Part shown: positions 15,001 to 27,800 of the stretch, one piece after another
How the letters are laid out: the number at the start of each line of letters is the position of its first letter
Numbering within the stretch: position 1 is the stretch's first letter
Assembly (NCBI GenBank): GCA_036897445.1
Contig: JAYMTL010000032.1
Location: 79,583-143,582, forward strand
DNA: 64,000 nt
From: Pelargonium tetragonum
Lineage: Eukaryota > Streptophyta > Magnoliopsida > Geraniales > Geraniaceae
Reading direction: 5' to 3'
Translations under genes and position numbers: made by a program
The notes under the pieces: model-generated
Told to the model about the DNA's origin: nothing
Database searches by the model: none
Seen by the model: the letters and a program-made list of their open reading frames with translations, nothing else

Positions 15001-16620
15001 GTTTATAAAGCACACCCGCAAGGGGCAAGAATATAAACTCTTAGGAGCTCCTTGAATCGAGAAACTCTTAACCTCGAGGCAATCCCTATACTATTAGTTT
15101 TGCTTTGGACCGCTCTTTTTAGCTCTGAAACCTTAATTTTGTAGTAACACAATATGTGAATAAAAGGGGGGTATACCTTATTTAGCCGTTATTAGGATTG
15201 GTAAGTCAGAATTTTAGCCCTACTTTAATCTTATCTATAACTCGATAACTCTGAAAGACTTTTTATCCATTCTTCTTTTCAGTTGTTTTAATTCTTACAT
15301 CTTTAGCTTTCTATCACGACTTCATTTTCTATGGCTTGGTATATCCAAAGAGGAAAATAGCACCAAATTTAAGCTTAATTCTCAATACTTATATTTAATA
15401 ACTACAATTGTTTAAAGGCTTTTGCAGTTTAACTGATACCGACAAAACTAGACCTATTGTTAACTAAGAATCCTTGTTGTATAGGAGGGGGACTCCCTTT
15501 AGAAAGTTTGAAAGCCAACAGCTAGAAAGTCTAGGAAAAAGTTTACTTAAAATTTCAAGGGGAAATCTTCAGTCAGAAAGTTCTTTGTTTCTTACTTAAA
15601 AAGGAGAACCCTAAATTGCTCGGGCTAAGTATTTGTTTAACCGGCTATAATAAGAAGGACCCTGTAATACTCAGGAGCACACACCTAGGAAGCTTCGGAG
15701 GTTAGAACAAAATACTAAAGGGCACCGCGCCGGTGGTTCAAGTCCCATAACACTTAGGGAGACCCCTTAAACTATCTCTTAGAAACTCCTACTACCGATT
15801 AAGAAAAAACGGGAACAATGCATTTCCTATATACGTTTTACTCTCTTACAAGTCTTGTGTATTACGATAGGTTTTTCGTGTAGACAAAAGGGTCAGAAGA
15901 AAGAGAAAACTCCATGTTCTAACTAGTCAAGGGAATTCCTACGAATAAAGGAGCCCTTAGTTAGCTTTTTGCCTAAAATAATCATCTTCTTTTTTCCCAT
16001 ATGTTAAGTTAATCTAGGCCTTTATTTCAAAAATGACTGTTGCGATTGCTTTCTTAGCATCAATAATAGGAAGAAATTTTATTTAAAGAACTTTATGCGG
16101 CATAAGGTTATAAAAAAGTGAAATAAAGGGTCCGTTCTTATAGAGTACAAGTCTGGGATGTACGGAGATAGATACCAAAGTATAGTCTTGTATTAATTAT
16201 TAATATTAATGAGAATCCTGGCTATAAAGTCTCTAAACGGTTCTGTTCTCTATTCGGCTTGTCATAACAGGTTTAAAAAAAGCTGGTGGAGGGCCGACAT
16301 TAAGTAATATTTTATCTTTCAGGCTGGAATTCCAACAAACAAATAGAGGGTTTTCTACCTACAAAATTATATGAACTTAAAGTAAAGGGTACACTCAGTG
16401 AGATCCTTCCGAAACCCCTATAAAATGCAAGAGAAAAGAAAGCGGAAAAGGACTTCTTATCAACGAAAACCTAGCCCATATTCTAGAAACAAAACTAGAT
16501 ATAATATCGTCGTAAATATATACAAATAAAAGTTTCGTGAAAAAGGGTTTAGTTTTTGTTTTAGGAAATCCTATAAGCATTAGGTCCTGATTGAGCAATT
16601 AGCATCCGGACATAAAGCAG
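1..16620. other. Matrix DNA with small GC clusters, no genes
   Basis: This stretch holds no supported gene. Small GC clusters recur every 50-100 bases, for example GGATTCC at 600-606, GGACTCC at 2598-2604, GGAATCC at 3611-3617 and GGAGTCC at 4166-4172. It contains dispersed repeat copy 1. The longest frame is 108 codons at 7685-8011, overlapped by frames on the other strand, and is taken as chance. Confidence 0.5.
4745..4772 (+). repeat. Dispersed repeat, copy 1
   Basis: The core TAATTACATTACCT occupies 4745-4758 and is followed after 9 bases by CAGTC (4768-4772). It lacks the AAAGTAAGTA box seen before some other copies. It lies in matrix DNA with no coding frame nearby. Confidence 0.6.
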
Positions 16621-16639
16621 TTGCCTTTACTTTAAGAGT

Positions 16640-16960
16640 TTCAGTGTTCTCATGCGCTTCTTAGGAGTCTTCTAAGCTCTACATCTTGTTTCTTATAACC
16701 TGTCTTATTAGGAGTCTTCTTGCAGCTGGAAGTTATTATATTACTTATTATCTGTATTAGAGTAATAGTTAGTTTAGTATAAGGATTAGTAAGGTATATT
16801 CCTATTTTTTGCTTTAGGTGTTTTTTGTATATAGAGGTAAGCTTGCTTATAGATAGATAATACCTTCTCCCTATTGGAGCTTAGCAGAGGAAGGTTCTTT
16901 TTTGCAGTAGTTTTAGTATTAGTACATTCACACTTCACATAACCCAACTTATTAACTTTA
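16640..16960. other. Pyrimidine-rich island lacking GC clusters
   Basis: The plus strand is dominated by CTT, TTA, TAG and GTA words and includes the 13-base direct repeats. The GC clusters of the matrix are nearly absent. No gene is seen. Confidence 0.35.
16661..16720 (+). repeat. 13-base direct repeats 47 bases apart
   Basis: TTAGGAGTCTTCT occurs at 16661-16673 and again at 16708-16720 in a pyrimidine-rich island. The short distance argues for local duplication, though 13 bases alone is modest evidence. Confidence 0.45.
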
Positions 16961-19900
16961 TTGACTTACTTCTTACTTGCTTTGGAAAACTAGAACTTCC
17001 ATTTCGAACTAGGCTAGGAAAATGCTAACACTTGTTGATTTGAACTCATGGAACCGGGGGAAGAATTTAACTGCTTTAACTTGAAAAAGAAGTCGATTAA
17101 TACAAGAACTTATTAAACAAGATTTCACTTAGTCACTTACTTATAGAATTGAGTAACTGGTAATTTCTTTATTCGTATAAGTGATTTTTTGTTTCCTGTT
17201 TTGTAATTCTACTCTCTCGCGTATAAATCAAAGGTTTCTTTTCTCCACGCAATTTTATAATGAATACCAAATAATCTAGGTTTTTCTAAGTAAGGTCTAC
17301 TCAAAATCCCCTTTATACTCAGTGTACTGCTAATTCTTTTTAAGTGAGTCGGGTCCCCTTAGACTTTTTGCTAGATTTTAGTGAGCCGACGAAGTGAAAC
17401 TTTTTTTAAGGGATGAAAGGATGCTACTTGATTATGGGCCCTATTACTCATCCCTTACTAAAGCTTTTGACGAACGAGGTATTCCATAATAGTTAGAACC
17501 CTTAAGTTTCATTTTTAAATCTCGCTTTTATTTTATAGTCTTTTAGTTGTGAAGTACGTTTCCCGCTACTTGTTATCTAACCCGAGGTTTTTTAAGGACA
17601 TTTTGTAATTTAAGTACGATAGCTTTTCTTCAGGTTTACTAAAGGTAAGACGCTTCGAAAATTGAGTGCAATGATTTGGCTTTTTTGAATTTGTGGAGTA
17701 CTTTTTGCTTATTAGGAAGAGAAATAGGGGCACAACCTTTTATACTCCCTAGTTAAACCGGATTTAGTTGAAATCAAAACCAAGGTCTATCTGCAACTTT
17801 ATAGTGTTTTCAAAAAAAGTGCATTATAAAATTGGCGTTAGCTAAAAGTTTCCTATAGTCTAAGTATTGAGTATTGAAGGGTTTACTTCTCAACGAGACG
17901 TTTCGAACCGACGAACGTAGCAATCCAATTTACATGCAACAAAATGAAAATTCGCAAGCTTTAGCTAAAGTTATAAGGGAAGGCCTAACTAAGGAATTTC
18001 AAATTTGAAAACTACATTTACTAATTTTTATTAGTCTTATCAAGAGGTAAAATTAGTTAGCAAGAAAATTGTAAAGATTCGAATCGTATCACCCTCAGGG
18101 AAACGCTTGATCAGGACCCCTAAAATATGCTGCTACAAGTACTAGCGAGTGCCCCTTTCTATCTCTAAAAAAGACTCATCTTAAGTCCAGTTTTATTTCA
18201 TTATTAAATAGGGCTCTTTTACGTAGAATAACGCTTTTTTTGCTATTAAATTCCATAGATTTAAGACCTTTTGCACTAAATAAAATCCTGTTTTAGGGCA
18301 CTCTTGTCTATGATTTTTTCTACCTTTTAACAAATTACTCAAGTTATTTTTATCAGAGGGGTGAAGCCGCGCTTTTATTGTCCCCTATATTATATGTTGG
18401 AAGCCTACCCGATTTTTAAGCTTTACGAAAATGAAACCTTTATAGGACAGGTCCTAATGAATTTCTCATAAAAGGGGAAGAACTTTCTGACTAAGGCATA
18501 AGTGCTTTTTCCCGGGCCTGGACTAATGAGTGCCTATCCTTTTTTTATAAAGGACCTAATCAGCTATTACTAAAACTAAGTATTTTATAGAAGCTTTAAC
18601 TTCTAAGTCGTTGCCGAGACTTCCGGAATACTTAAAACTTATTAATAAACCAGAAACCTCTGGGGCTTTTTATTAAGGAATTTCTATAAGCGCTCCATCC
18701 TTTACTAATAATTATTATAAAGCTAATTTGAACCCTTTATAAAACAAAAATCAAGATTACTGTTACTTATCTATTAAGGGTTTCGTCTCCTCAATTTTTA
18801 CTGACATAAAATTCTATTTATCACTAGTTCACCTAAGTAAGGGAGACCCTTTTAAAAAATCAAATAAAGGCGCGGTAGCTCTCGCTGCTAGACAGAAGAG
18901 GGCTTTTGCAATTCCTACTTTGTGGGAAAGTCAAAACTAGAGTCTATACTATATAACTATAAACTAACAAATAGACTTTTGATAAAAGCCCCTAATTTTG
19001 TGCTTTCCTTATTATGTAAGGGTATAAAGATTTAGCGTATTATATATGCCGAAGTTCGCTTTAGTTTTCTAAGGTTCTTAGTAAAAAATTTTAAGACAGA
19101 AACTCTAAAGGAAAACCCCCTATTTATTTTAGATCTATAACTACAACTCGTCTTTTAAATGAATTTTATCCTATCCTGTATAGAACCCGCTGAACCAAAC
19201 CAGAAGGTCAAGGCCTTAATATTTTATACCTAGTTTATTGAGCAAGCAAGAATTTCTGCAGCATACTTTTTACTGAAGTAGAGTTACCCTGATTAAGATA
19301 ATATAGATTGGGTAGAGATTCTGACTTCAATTTTGAAATTATATATGGGTATCCAGATTTCAGGCGCTAAAAGGAAAATGAATTGGATCGGGGGTCCCTT
19401 TTATATAATACGTAATACTCGTTTTTTAGCAGCTCTATTGCTCTTAGTTTTTAATCCTATTTGTGAGGAAAAGTCCTTTACAAGGCTCCCCAGCTTTTTG
19501 AGAATAAATTTAGAATAGGTTTTTTTAGAGTTAGGTTAGTCTTACTTTACCCAACTGTTGGTAATTAAAAGGTCACTTTCATGAATCTTGAGGGAGTCCT
19601 TTAAAAGGGAGCCCTATGAATACTTCCAAAAATACCCAGAGTTTTCCTGGCTTTATGTTAGTATACGTTTTACGGGGTCCCAAGGCGGGGTTCTTTTATT
19701 AGTAAGGGGCGGGTTGCAACAAGATAAAATTGAATTGAAAATACCTCTACTTTGTTTACGGAGTTTCTCTAGACCGGGATACCCCTTATTTATAGTTTAA
19801 GACAAGTTTCCCCATAAGATTAATGCCCAGAATGAAACTTCCTTGAACAGGAATACCCTTTTTTGCTCCTCTTTGAACTACTTTATTAATAAAAGATAAG

Positions 19901-21040
19901 TTACGGCGCGGAGAAGCTCCGTATTGTTGGCCTCCCCTATTAGAGCGACCCTTTATTCTTACAAATTTTTGGTATAATATTATTACTTTTCTTTTATTAT
20001 ATAGTATAGTGAAGACCCCGTAAGTCAAAATTCTTTAGCTACCGAATTCCTTATATTCCGTTAGCCCTTGACTTATGTAACTATAAAAAAAGAAATAGAA
20101 TCAAGCCCAGACATCTAAATAAAGGAAGAAGGAAATCCTTGTGTACATGTCGCTTGGATTTACCCTTAATTTAATTACTTTAATACTCTTCTTTTTGATA
20201 TGCTGGCGGTAAAAAAGTCAAACAAGGAGTTCCCCTTTTTAGGAGTACTACCTCCACCCTATGAAGCGGCAAGGAATCCAGAGAACCCCAGTAATAATAC
20301 GCTCTAAAAGCCCTTCCAAGTTTGCTGAAAAGATAAAGAAGAAATTCCTGATACAGCAGCCGCAATTGATAGACTTCTTGCTAATGAAAGCTTCCGGTTG
20401 TTAATATAACTTTCTTACTCTGACTCTAGTTATTAAAGGAAAGCTTTTCCCAACCTTGGAAACTTCTATTTTAAGTCTCATTTTTCATATATCCCAGTCA
20501 CACCTGTAAAAAAAAAGAGACCTCTTCTTACTTTATTTGTACTGTAGAAAAAGCCTTTATAACACCCACCGCGGAGGAAAACTCCTTTTAATTTATAGAT
20601 AATTTATGGACCATAATTTGGGAGTAATTCTAAGTATTTATACCCCCTTTTTTGTAACTCAAGGATTCCTGTTTGCAAATACTTCTCTATGATCTAGATT
20701 TTCTAACTTTTTGATTCTTGTTGTAAAAAACCTGAGCCCTTTGACGCTCGATTTAAGACAATTTAGAGTGGAGCCCCTTAGACTAGAAAACTAACATCAA
20801 GAAAATCCTCGTCCTTTTAATTACATTACCTTGTCAAACTTATTATACTAGACCTGTGAGATAAGAAAAACCCACTTTTTCATTTTACTACTTTAGGTTT
20901 AGGCTCAGCCCTTTTATCTTTTTGGAAACAAGGGAACTACTCAATTAAATACTTTAAAAGGCTCGTAAAAAGGATCCAGTAGTATACGTTTTTATCTGTT
21001 TATCGTCAATTTTTATTATTATTATAAAATTCTCTATTCG
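16960..21040. other. Matrix DNA, no genes seen
   Basis: GC clusters are frequent again. The frames at 19333-20028 on both strands are short, overlap or crowd each other, and have no recognisable content. Dispersed repeat copy 2 lies at 20.82 kb. Confidence 0.45.
20815..20850 (+). repeat. Dispersed repeat, copy 2 (long form)
   Basis: The 20 bases ttttaattacattaccttgt (20815-20834) are identical to those at 62393-62412. In both copies the sequence ATTATACTA begins exactly 27 bases after the repeat start (here 20842-20850), while the 7 bases between are unrelated. This variant lacks the CAGTC box. The conserved spacing around a variable centre suggests two bound or paired arms, not simple duplication. 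Confidence 0.7.
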
Positions 21041-21840
21041 CTCACTTCTTTAGATTACTAACTAAAAAAGTACAGATATAATCCTAACAACAATAAGAGA
21101 AGGAATACAGTAACTGCAATAGCTACGGAATCCTCCTAAAACAGTGACCTGTATTCTAGGTTATAAGACATGTATTATATATTTAGCTCCAGCCCCTATA
21201 AGGAAGGGGTATAAAAGCTCTATTCCATTTCCATAAAGTTAGTACAAAACAAAGGAAGTCAATATCAATAGAAATATAAAAAGTCAAGGTCAAGAACAAA
21301 AAAGAAGAGAAGAGGGGTGGTTATAATGTATCCATGCACTATTTAACTGTAGCATTAACCTACTTCTCTACGTTTCCGTCGGTAAGAAGGACTAATAACT
21401 AACCATCTACTCTATTTTATAATGATAAAAATGATAAAGACATAGAACAGAAGGAGTATCCCTTAGCAACAACAAACTACTAAGACTATATGTTTAGGTG
21501 CGATAGCCCTAACACCCCTTTACAGTTTACTGTAAGACTAAACTAATACTAAATACTTACCTTACTAATACTTAATATACAGTAGTACAAAATAAGACTT
21601 TGACTTTCCTATATACCTTTACCCATATAAGTCTTTTCTCCACTAGCAACAAGGGAATCATAAGACCTATTATGTCCTAACTTACACTAATAATATAGGT
21701 ATCTGTTTATAAATATCTTTAGCTCTAGTCCATCCAGCTCCTCCTAGAAGTCTAGCTTTAAAGAAAACGAAAAGGAAGGTTAAGACGCATTCTTACGTCA
21801 AGAAGTCTAAGTCAAAAGAAGAATAAAGTCTCTCCTTTTT
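21040..21840. other. Strand-skewed island carrying 28-base repeat
   Basis: This island is rich in ACTAATA, CTTA and TAAG words with few GC clusters. It holds copy A of the 28-base inverted repeat. One plus-strand frame at its 3' end (about 21721-21822) is rich in Lys, reading KKTKRKVKTHSYVKKSKSKEE-stop in part, but upstream the frame is crossed by several TAA/TAG, so it is not called as a gene. Confidence 0.4.
21492..21519 (+). repeat. 28-base repeat, island copy A
   Basis: The first 21 bases (beginning GTTTAGGTGC, ending AGCCCTAA) match the reverse complement of 31264-31284 exactly. After one mismatch, ACCCCT also matches. An exact 21-base match is far beyond chance in 64 kb. Flanking sequence (AACAAACTACTA before, ACTAATAC-rich after) is weakly similar in the two places, so this is probably the best-kept part of a longer diverged element covering about 21.0-21.8 kb. 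Confidence 0.75.
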
Positions 21841-22470
21841 CTACGGCTTTATTAAGCGGATTCCTATCAAAACGGAATACTCTGTCAAAGATTCGAACTT
21901 TTGCATGCCGATATCAAAAGCGGGTACCTTACTGCTGCTATATTCCAACGGAACTTTAACAAAAGGAATTTTATACTTTCAAGGAGACCCAACGTGCTCG
22001 GAGGTAAAGGCTAATTCACCAAATATTTTAGGACCTTTTACTTTTGAATTTTTATCTATTAGGGCCCCCGCAAGGTCCCATATTTCCTTATAAGGATATT
22101 CCGGAATAAAGGGATGCTTTTTTACGTGGATTCACTGGCCCTTAAACTAGACCTCCAAGTTACGAAACAGCAGCTAATCCAGGTTTCTTTACAAACAAAT
22201 AGGCAACCAGCACAGCGCTGAGGTAGTGGTACCAAAAAAAGCAAGCTTTTTAATTCTTTAAAACTGAAATTAGAATGCTTATATAAGTGTGCAGAGTCTA
22301 AACTCTAAAAGGCCCCAAAAATCCTGAGCGAATACTGCTTACAGAAAATTTTAAAATATCTATATGCTTCTGCAAAGAAAGTTTAGTTCTACTTCATACC
22401 TCTTAGGGGCTTCATCCTTCAACGTCTTTTCCTGCAATCTCCTATATAGTAGAAACTTTCTATAAAAAAA

Positions 22471-22482
22471 GGGGAAAGCCCC
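22471..22482. repeat. Short all-GC hairpin
   Basis: GGGG, tetraloop AAAG, CCCC at 22471-22482, preceded by seven A residues. It is a clear case of the small G-run/C-run clusters that mark the matrix. Confidence 0.4.
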
Positions 22483-25400
22483 GGTATAAATATTAGTTAT
22501 ATAGATATAGAAGATTTCAACTATGTTTTACAAAACGGTTAATTCTACGGTGGCTGGCTTGAGAGTTTTCTACAGTAAGGTTATATTCCACCTCTAAGAA
22601 GCAGTCGAAGCATAGGGGAATCCGGAGTAGAGCGAGCTCTTTACTAAACGGGAGTATATCCCTTGGGTTAACTTTTATCACTAGGTATAAAACCTTGAGG
22701 TCTAAGAAACCCGATAAAAATGAAATTGTCGTTTATGCAATAAAGCTCAAGGGTTATCTATAGGATCAGTTGCTTTTGAGTAACTCAGTTTCTTAGTTTA
22801 TCTTAATTTTCTCGAATTTTGATATTATTCAAAATTATCCTCAGGATTGTACACAGCGCTTACACCCCTCTCCCAGGAGTTGCCTATCCTTATTCATTTT
22901 AGGAAAAAGCAACCCCATTGAGAAACAATTTGAACGACTGCCTAAACCTGTCGGAAAATACCTTACGCTAAAATAAAACAGTCCTGGAATTCTGCTGTTA
23001 TTGCTCAAATTCTAAGAACACTAAAGAGTTTTTGACACTCCCCAGGAGTCTCCTCCCTACCTTGCAGTAAAACAAAAAAGAAGAAACTTTTTATTAATTA
23101 CAAAAGGGCTTATTTTCCGAGTTTAGTAAAGTTGTTAGTTTGTTTAAATACCTTGGATTCTTGGGAGACCTCAACTAAAAATAGACAATGGATGCAATAT
23201 CTTTCTTATAACCGGCATAAGAAAAAGACCCTTTGGAATTTAGGAGGTAAGAAGTCAAAAACATTACTATACGTACTCAGGACTTTAAGGCATCCCCCGA
23301 ATAGAAGCTTTTTAGTGCCTATTTTAGTAATATACCGCGGAGCTGAATAAAGACCGAACTAAGAAAACTCAATCCGAAAACAAATAACAAGCAAAAAGCG
23401 CATCAGTTACACTCTCAAGGGTTTCGCAGTTTTCTTTGTTCTCAATTTTTTGACTAAGTGTGAACGGGGTTTTACCATAGCGGCCCCATATAGGAATAGG
23501 AGTTCTCCAGGTTAAAGGTTTCCAAGCGAAGTTATATATTATATAAATTTATACAAAGCAAAGAGTCTATTTTACTTTTATCTAGAGAGTGCTAATTAAA
23601 AATTTTAAAGTGTTACCTGGCATGCCACATGGCTATAATTGATCGCGGAGGACTTGCTAAAAGGGAAAGTTTATGAGTCCCCATTGTCAAAATTTCTTAG
23701 TATTTTTACCCTTCCCCTTTTTTTTTTGAAAACTAAAAACTAAAGGATACTTAATAGACGCTTTAAGCTTTTTAAGTCCTTTATAGATAAATTTGACTTT
23801 AGGAGAAATTCGAATTTGAAAAGTATGACAGGCAAACCCCGTTTCTTTATAATAAGAATTTGCAAGACTTCAGCCAGTCCCTAATTGACGTATAAGATTC
23901 ACTCAAATCCGTTACTATGTATCTATACTGGTTAACTTTCAACAGCTTAATTCTCCTAAAGTTTTTTATTCCTAAACTCTTTTCTAATCCATTTACAAGG
24001 CGAGCCCCTATTAAACAAAGAATTTTCTCTAAACTAAAAAGAAAAAAATTCCTGTGCTGATTTATAACTTATCAAGTATAGGTCTTTAAACTAGAAGGGG
24101 CTTTCATAGGGCGCGTTTGGTACTGGAATATATCGCCAAAGATAGAGCGTAAATTTGGAAGAGGGGAATCCTGGGTATTAAGTATAAAGATTTCGATTCA
24201 AAGGTATATTTGTACAGTTTCTGGTTGAAAGGGGCTCCTATACGCAATCTTTTATAGCTATGAGGGTAAGGTAATTAAGTAAAAAAACTACTTTGTGTTA
24301 CAAAATGACAAGAGAGGGCTCTAGTAATTGAGCCATTTTTATAAAAAGTTTTAAAACGACAGGCTAAAATAGGGTCTTCTCCTTTGAATCGGGTAACTTT
24401 GTATTTGTAGACAGGTTTTCCTTACCGGAGAAGCATACTTTTTATCTTTCTGTTTCTAGTATTAAAAGGGCTTAAGGAGTCCACATTGACTTTGAAAGTA
24501 ACAAGGGAGGCTCTTATATGATATGTGATATTTCTTGATTCAAAGAGTCGCTATTACCTTTAAGATCCTGGAGGGGTGTACCTTTAATTAGCGGGTTTTG
24601 AAGAAAATTTTAGGTAGGGGTTAGCCTACTTCTATTAAGATCCCCAGAAAGCTATACAAATGACAATCTCAAGTGGAGGTCCTTTGGTTTACGCTTCTCA
24701 TCTTTGGTTTTGTTCTAGCTTTTAGACTCTTGTTACGCTTTATTTATATAATAAGAATACAAATTCCTTTCTAGAAAGATCCTGTATTTCCTCTCGGCTA
24801 TCTTATAGGAATCGGGCACTCCTATATGAAGAATCGTACCTCAACTTGAGATACAAGTTTCAAATAGAGTCAAATGAGAAAGATAGCAATTTCGTGCAAG
24901 TTTCATGGCTAGCTTTGTTTATAGTGCTTTCTGGAAACAAACTAAAGGGTGGCTACCCTTTCTCCTTAAATACCTATCCTAATTTTTGACTAATCCTCTA
25001 CTGCGCCTTTAAAAGGCCCCTACTATAAATAGAATATTAAAGAGCAGTACAAATCAGAGTCTCTTTCTCAGTGCCTTAGAGTTACATTCGTAAGTAGTTT
25101 AGTGCAAAATCCCGCGGACGATCCTTACATTATAGCTCACTCTTTTTGTGTTCGATTTCCTATACTCCACGAATTCCTTAGATTTACCAAGTCCTATATA
25201 TAGTAGAGGAGATTTTTGTAAGGGAACTTCTTTAGCTAGTTGCACTTAGGTTAGAAATTGAATTCCCCTTGTACTCTTATAAGTGCCTTCCTAAAAGGTT
25301 TTAGTTACAAATTTATTAGCTAATTGTCGAGACCCTTTTACTAACTTTACTAACTAAAGGGAGATGCTAGTCCTAAAAGTTAGAGAAATGTGGACCTAAA

Positions 25401-26897
25401 CCTCGGTATGATAAAGCTCCCTTTCTAAAAAGCTGAGAGTATCCCGTGCTATATTGGAATTAAAACTCTAGATGGGATACAAATGACTAGCAAAAGCCTC
25501 AAATGTATAAATAGTGACTCTGGGGGGCCGATATTATACCGGGTAAAAATAGAATTTCATTTTTGATAGCCTTTCTAAATTTTCTTTCTAAAGCGTGTCC
25601 TTTGCTCTTTTGATTCTTAAAGAGGAACGCCCTTTTTAGAAGATAAAGCTTACCTTGTTAGTAATAACAATACTAGATCCTGAAATCGACTACAAACTTT
25701 TATGGGACCTTTGTAATGTAATATGTAATAGAGAAGCTTGTCTAGGTTTTCCATTTACAGCTCTCCTACAACTTAGAGCTCCTATTCTTAGACCTCTTTT
25801 CCTAAGGCTCTCTAAAGCACTTTACTTTGGATCTTGTAAAACCTATACGGGTTCTATTTGAAACTTTTTAATTATAAAGAGAATTTCCTTTTTAGTGAAG
25901 CAAAATCTCTAAGGAAAATCTCCCTTAGTCCCTTTCACTTACTTACCTAAGCTAATATAAGGGAAAGTAGAGCCCGGCTCTCCTTTAATTATATTATATC
26001 TCCCCATTCTTCCAAAATTCAAAACTGTACTTAAGTTCGGTTGGGGTCAAATCGAAAAAACTTGTATGCATTGAAAAGACTACTTCCCATATTCTTAGTA
26101 CCAAATTCCTAGAGGAAAACACATGTAGAATCGTAGGAATTCTAGTTTAACAAAAAGGAATCCTATATACACTTTGAAAGGCACAGATTTTAATAAGACC
26201 CCGGAACCAAAACCTATTTTTAGGTTTAGTTAAACTCCTTGTGATCCTGAGGTAGGGTACCTGAGTCTACCTTTACGTTATCCCTATATAATATATCCTA
26301 TATACGGAATAGGAAACCTGAAAGAAAACAAAGGAACAGGCAACCCCTTTCAAATTGTACTCGCAACACCTCTTATTAAAATTTTTTGTTAGCAACACGC
26401 ATTACATCAAGAAACCCCTGTAGTTTGCTTCAATACTTATAAAAAAATTCTCAAAGGTAATAAGGTAGAAGTAAAAAAACGAAGTCTGAACTCACTTCTT
26501 TCAGAACAAGGAAGCCCCTGACAGGGTTCCGGAAACTATCAATTTTCTTGTATTTCGACGAATTTTAGATAGCGAGCACTAAAGTACAAGCGAAGTAGAA
26601 TTCCAGCCGATAGGATGCTTCGCCAATAAAATTGATAGCTTTCCTCGGGCATTTAAGTATCTATATAGGAAATTGAGAGCTCTTTACCTAGAGATAGAAC
26701 TCCTGTATCCAAACTATAAATCTTACTCCTTTATAAAAGAAGAGTGGAAGGAGCCTTATCCTATTTTTTTGTACGTGCCTTGAAAACAAGGTCGGAGCTT
26801 CCTAAGGCAAGAAGCATCTCTCTTATTAGACAAAAAGTTTTATATACCTCTATAAGCTACAACTAAGCCTGCTAAGTCAACGTCAGTTGGGTATCAT

Positions 26898-26964
26898 AAA
26901 GTAAGTATACACTATCTAGTACACATCCAGTTAATTACATTACCTCGCTAACGCTTCAGTCGGG
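26898..26964 (+). repeat. Dispersed repeat, copy 3 (full form)
   Basis: The box AAAGTAAGTA (26898-26907), the core TAATTACATTACCT (26932-26945), an 11-base spacer and CAGTCGGG (26957-26964) are all present. The spacer cgctaacgctt resembles acgcttcgcta in the copy at 58233. It is one of the most complete copies. Confidence 0.7.
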
Positions 26965-27301
26965 ACATCAAAGCAACAGGATACGAAAGAGGCAATCTAA
27001 ATCCCAAGCAAGAAAAACCCCCTATTTTAAACAACAAGCTTTTTTCGTTTGAGATAGATATTACCTAAGCGATTTCTTTGTTCGAAAAAGATAACAATTT
27101 TTTGCAACACGGCACAAAAATTTCAAGTAAAAGTCGGTCAAAAGGGGTTTTTGAACCTATGGGTTTTGCAAGCCCTTTAGTGGGATATTCCAAGAGTTTT
27201 TTTTTAATTAAGGCTTTAAGTTAAGGTAGAATTTGTTACGTTAGAGCCCCCCTCGCTGGAGTCGTTATTCACTGAAAAAGGAAATTGTAATTAGAGGTTT
27301 A

Positions 27302-27350
27302 CTGAACAAGTTTATAGTTATAAAGATTATAAACTAAGTAACTTGTTCAG
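27302..27350. repeat. Large inverted repeat / stem-loop
   Basis: CTGAACAAGTT (27302-27312) and AACTTGTTCAG (27340-27350) form a perfect 11-base stem. An inner pair AGTTTATA (27309-27316) and TATAAACT (27328-27335) partly overlaps it, so two alternative or stacked stems are possible. It lies just before the 27.4-27.8 kb island. It could be a transcript end or processing structure; this is inferred from shape only. Confidence 0.7.
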
Positions 27351-27389
27351 GGGCAGGTCTGCTTAAGTCTTTTGGAGAAGTTAAGCTTT

Positions 27390-27800
27390 TGGAAGTAAAT
27401 AATAATATAAAGAAGGGATAATAGGGTCTCTTTGTCTATAACTTGGCAGCTCTAAGGACTAGACAACAAGGTAAGCCATTGGCTTACTAAGGTATGAATG
27501 TTCTATCTACAACAATAAGATAAGTACGCTGGGTATAGTAACTTCAATCTAGAAGAAAGGTACAGGCTGGAATAGGGGGGTATAGCCCTGAGGAAAGCGG
27601 GTGCAGCTACAAAAAAAGTTGTTTTAGCTGGGATAAGTCTCTTAAGTAAGTCATAAAAGGTGTCTATTCTATTTCTATAAGGAGGTTGTCTACTTGTTGT
27701 TCCGTGCTTTTGTACTCTAGTTAATAAAAGGATAGCTTCTGTTTCTAGTAGGTAAGGGAGCTCTCTCTTATTCTAGTTACAGCAGGGGGAAGTGGAGCTG
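27390..27800. other. Purine-rich island, unknown
   Basis: This island begins after the stem-loop at 27302-27350 and contains the GTAAGCC/GGCTTAC hairpin. A 26-codon frame at 27576-27653 reads in part KKVVLAGISLL, loosely like a 26-codon frame at 57424-57504 (KKVIAGIKSL). Both are too short to call. Confidence 0.3.
27471..27487. repeat. 7-bp hairpin with 3-base loop
   Basis: GTAAGCC (27471-27477), loop ATT, GGCTTAC (27481-27487) form a perfect stem. The same arms recur at 30505-30511 and 30531-30537 (GTAAGCC with GGCTTAT) around a 19-base AT-rich loop, which suggests a shared element in two islands. Confidence 0.55.

Larger units (their letters stand above)
21840..27390. other. Matrix DNA, no genes seen
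   Basis: GC-cluster matrix with dispersed repeat copy 3 at 26.93 kb and the large stem-loop at 27.30 kb. Frames of 62-72 codons (21905, 23132, 25655) look like chance. Nothing else was recognised. Confidence 0.45.

Noticed and set aside
15700-15760. T-arm-like GGTTCAAGTCCC
   Set aside because: Only two base pairs close the loop; no D-arm, anticodon arm or acceptor stem upstream. The same holds for 28115, 34608 and 53480.
26615-26650. GCTTCGCCAATAAAA, reminiscent of the LSU rRNA GCTGTTCGCCNATTAAAG region
   Set aside because: Similarity ends after a few bases and the following conserved rRNA sequence is missing.
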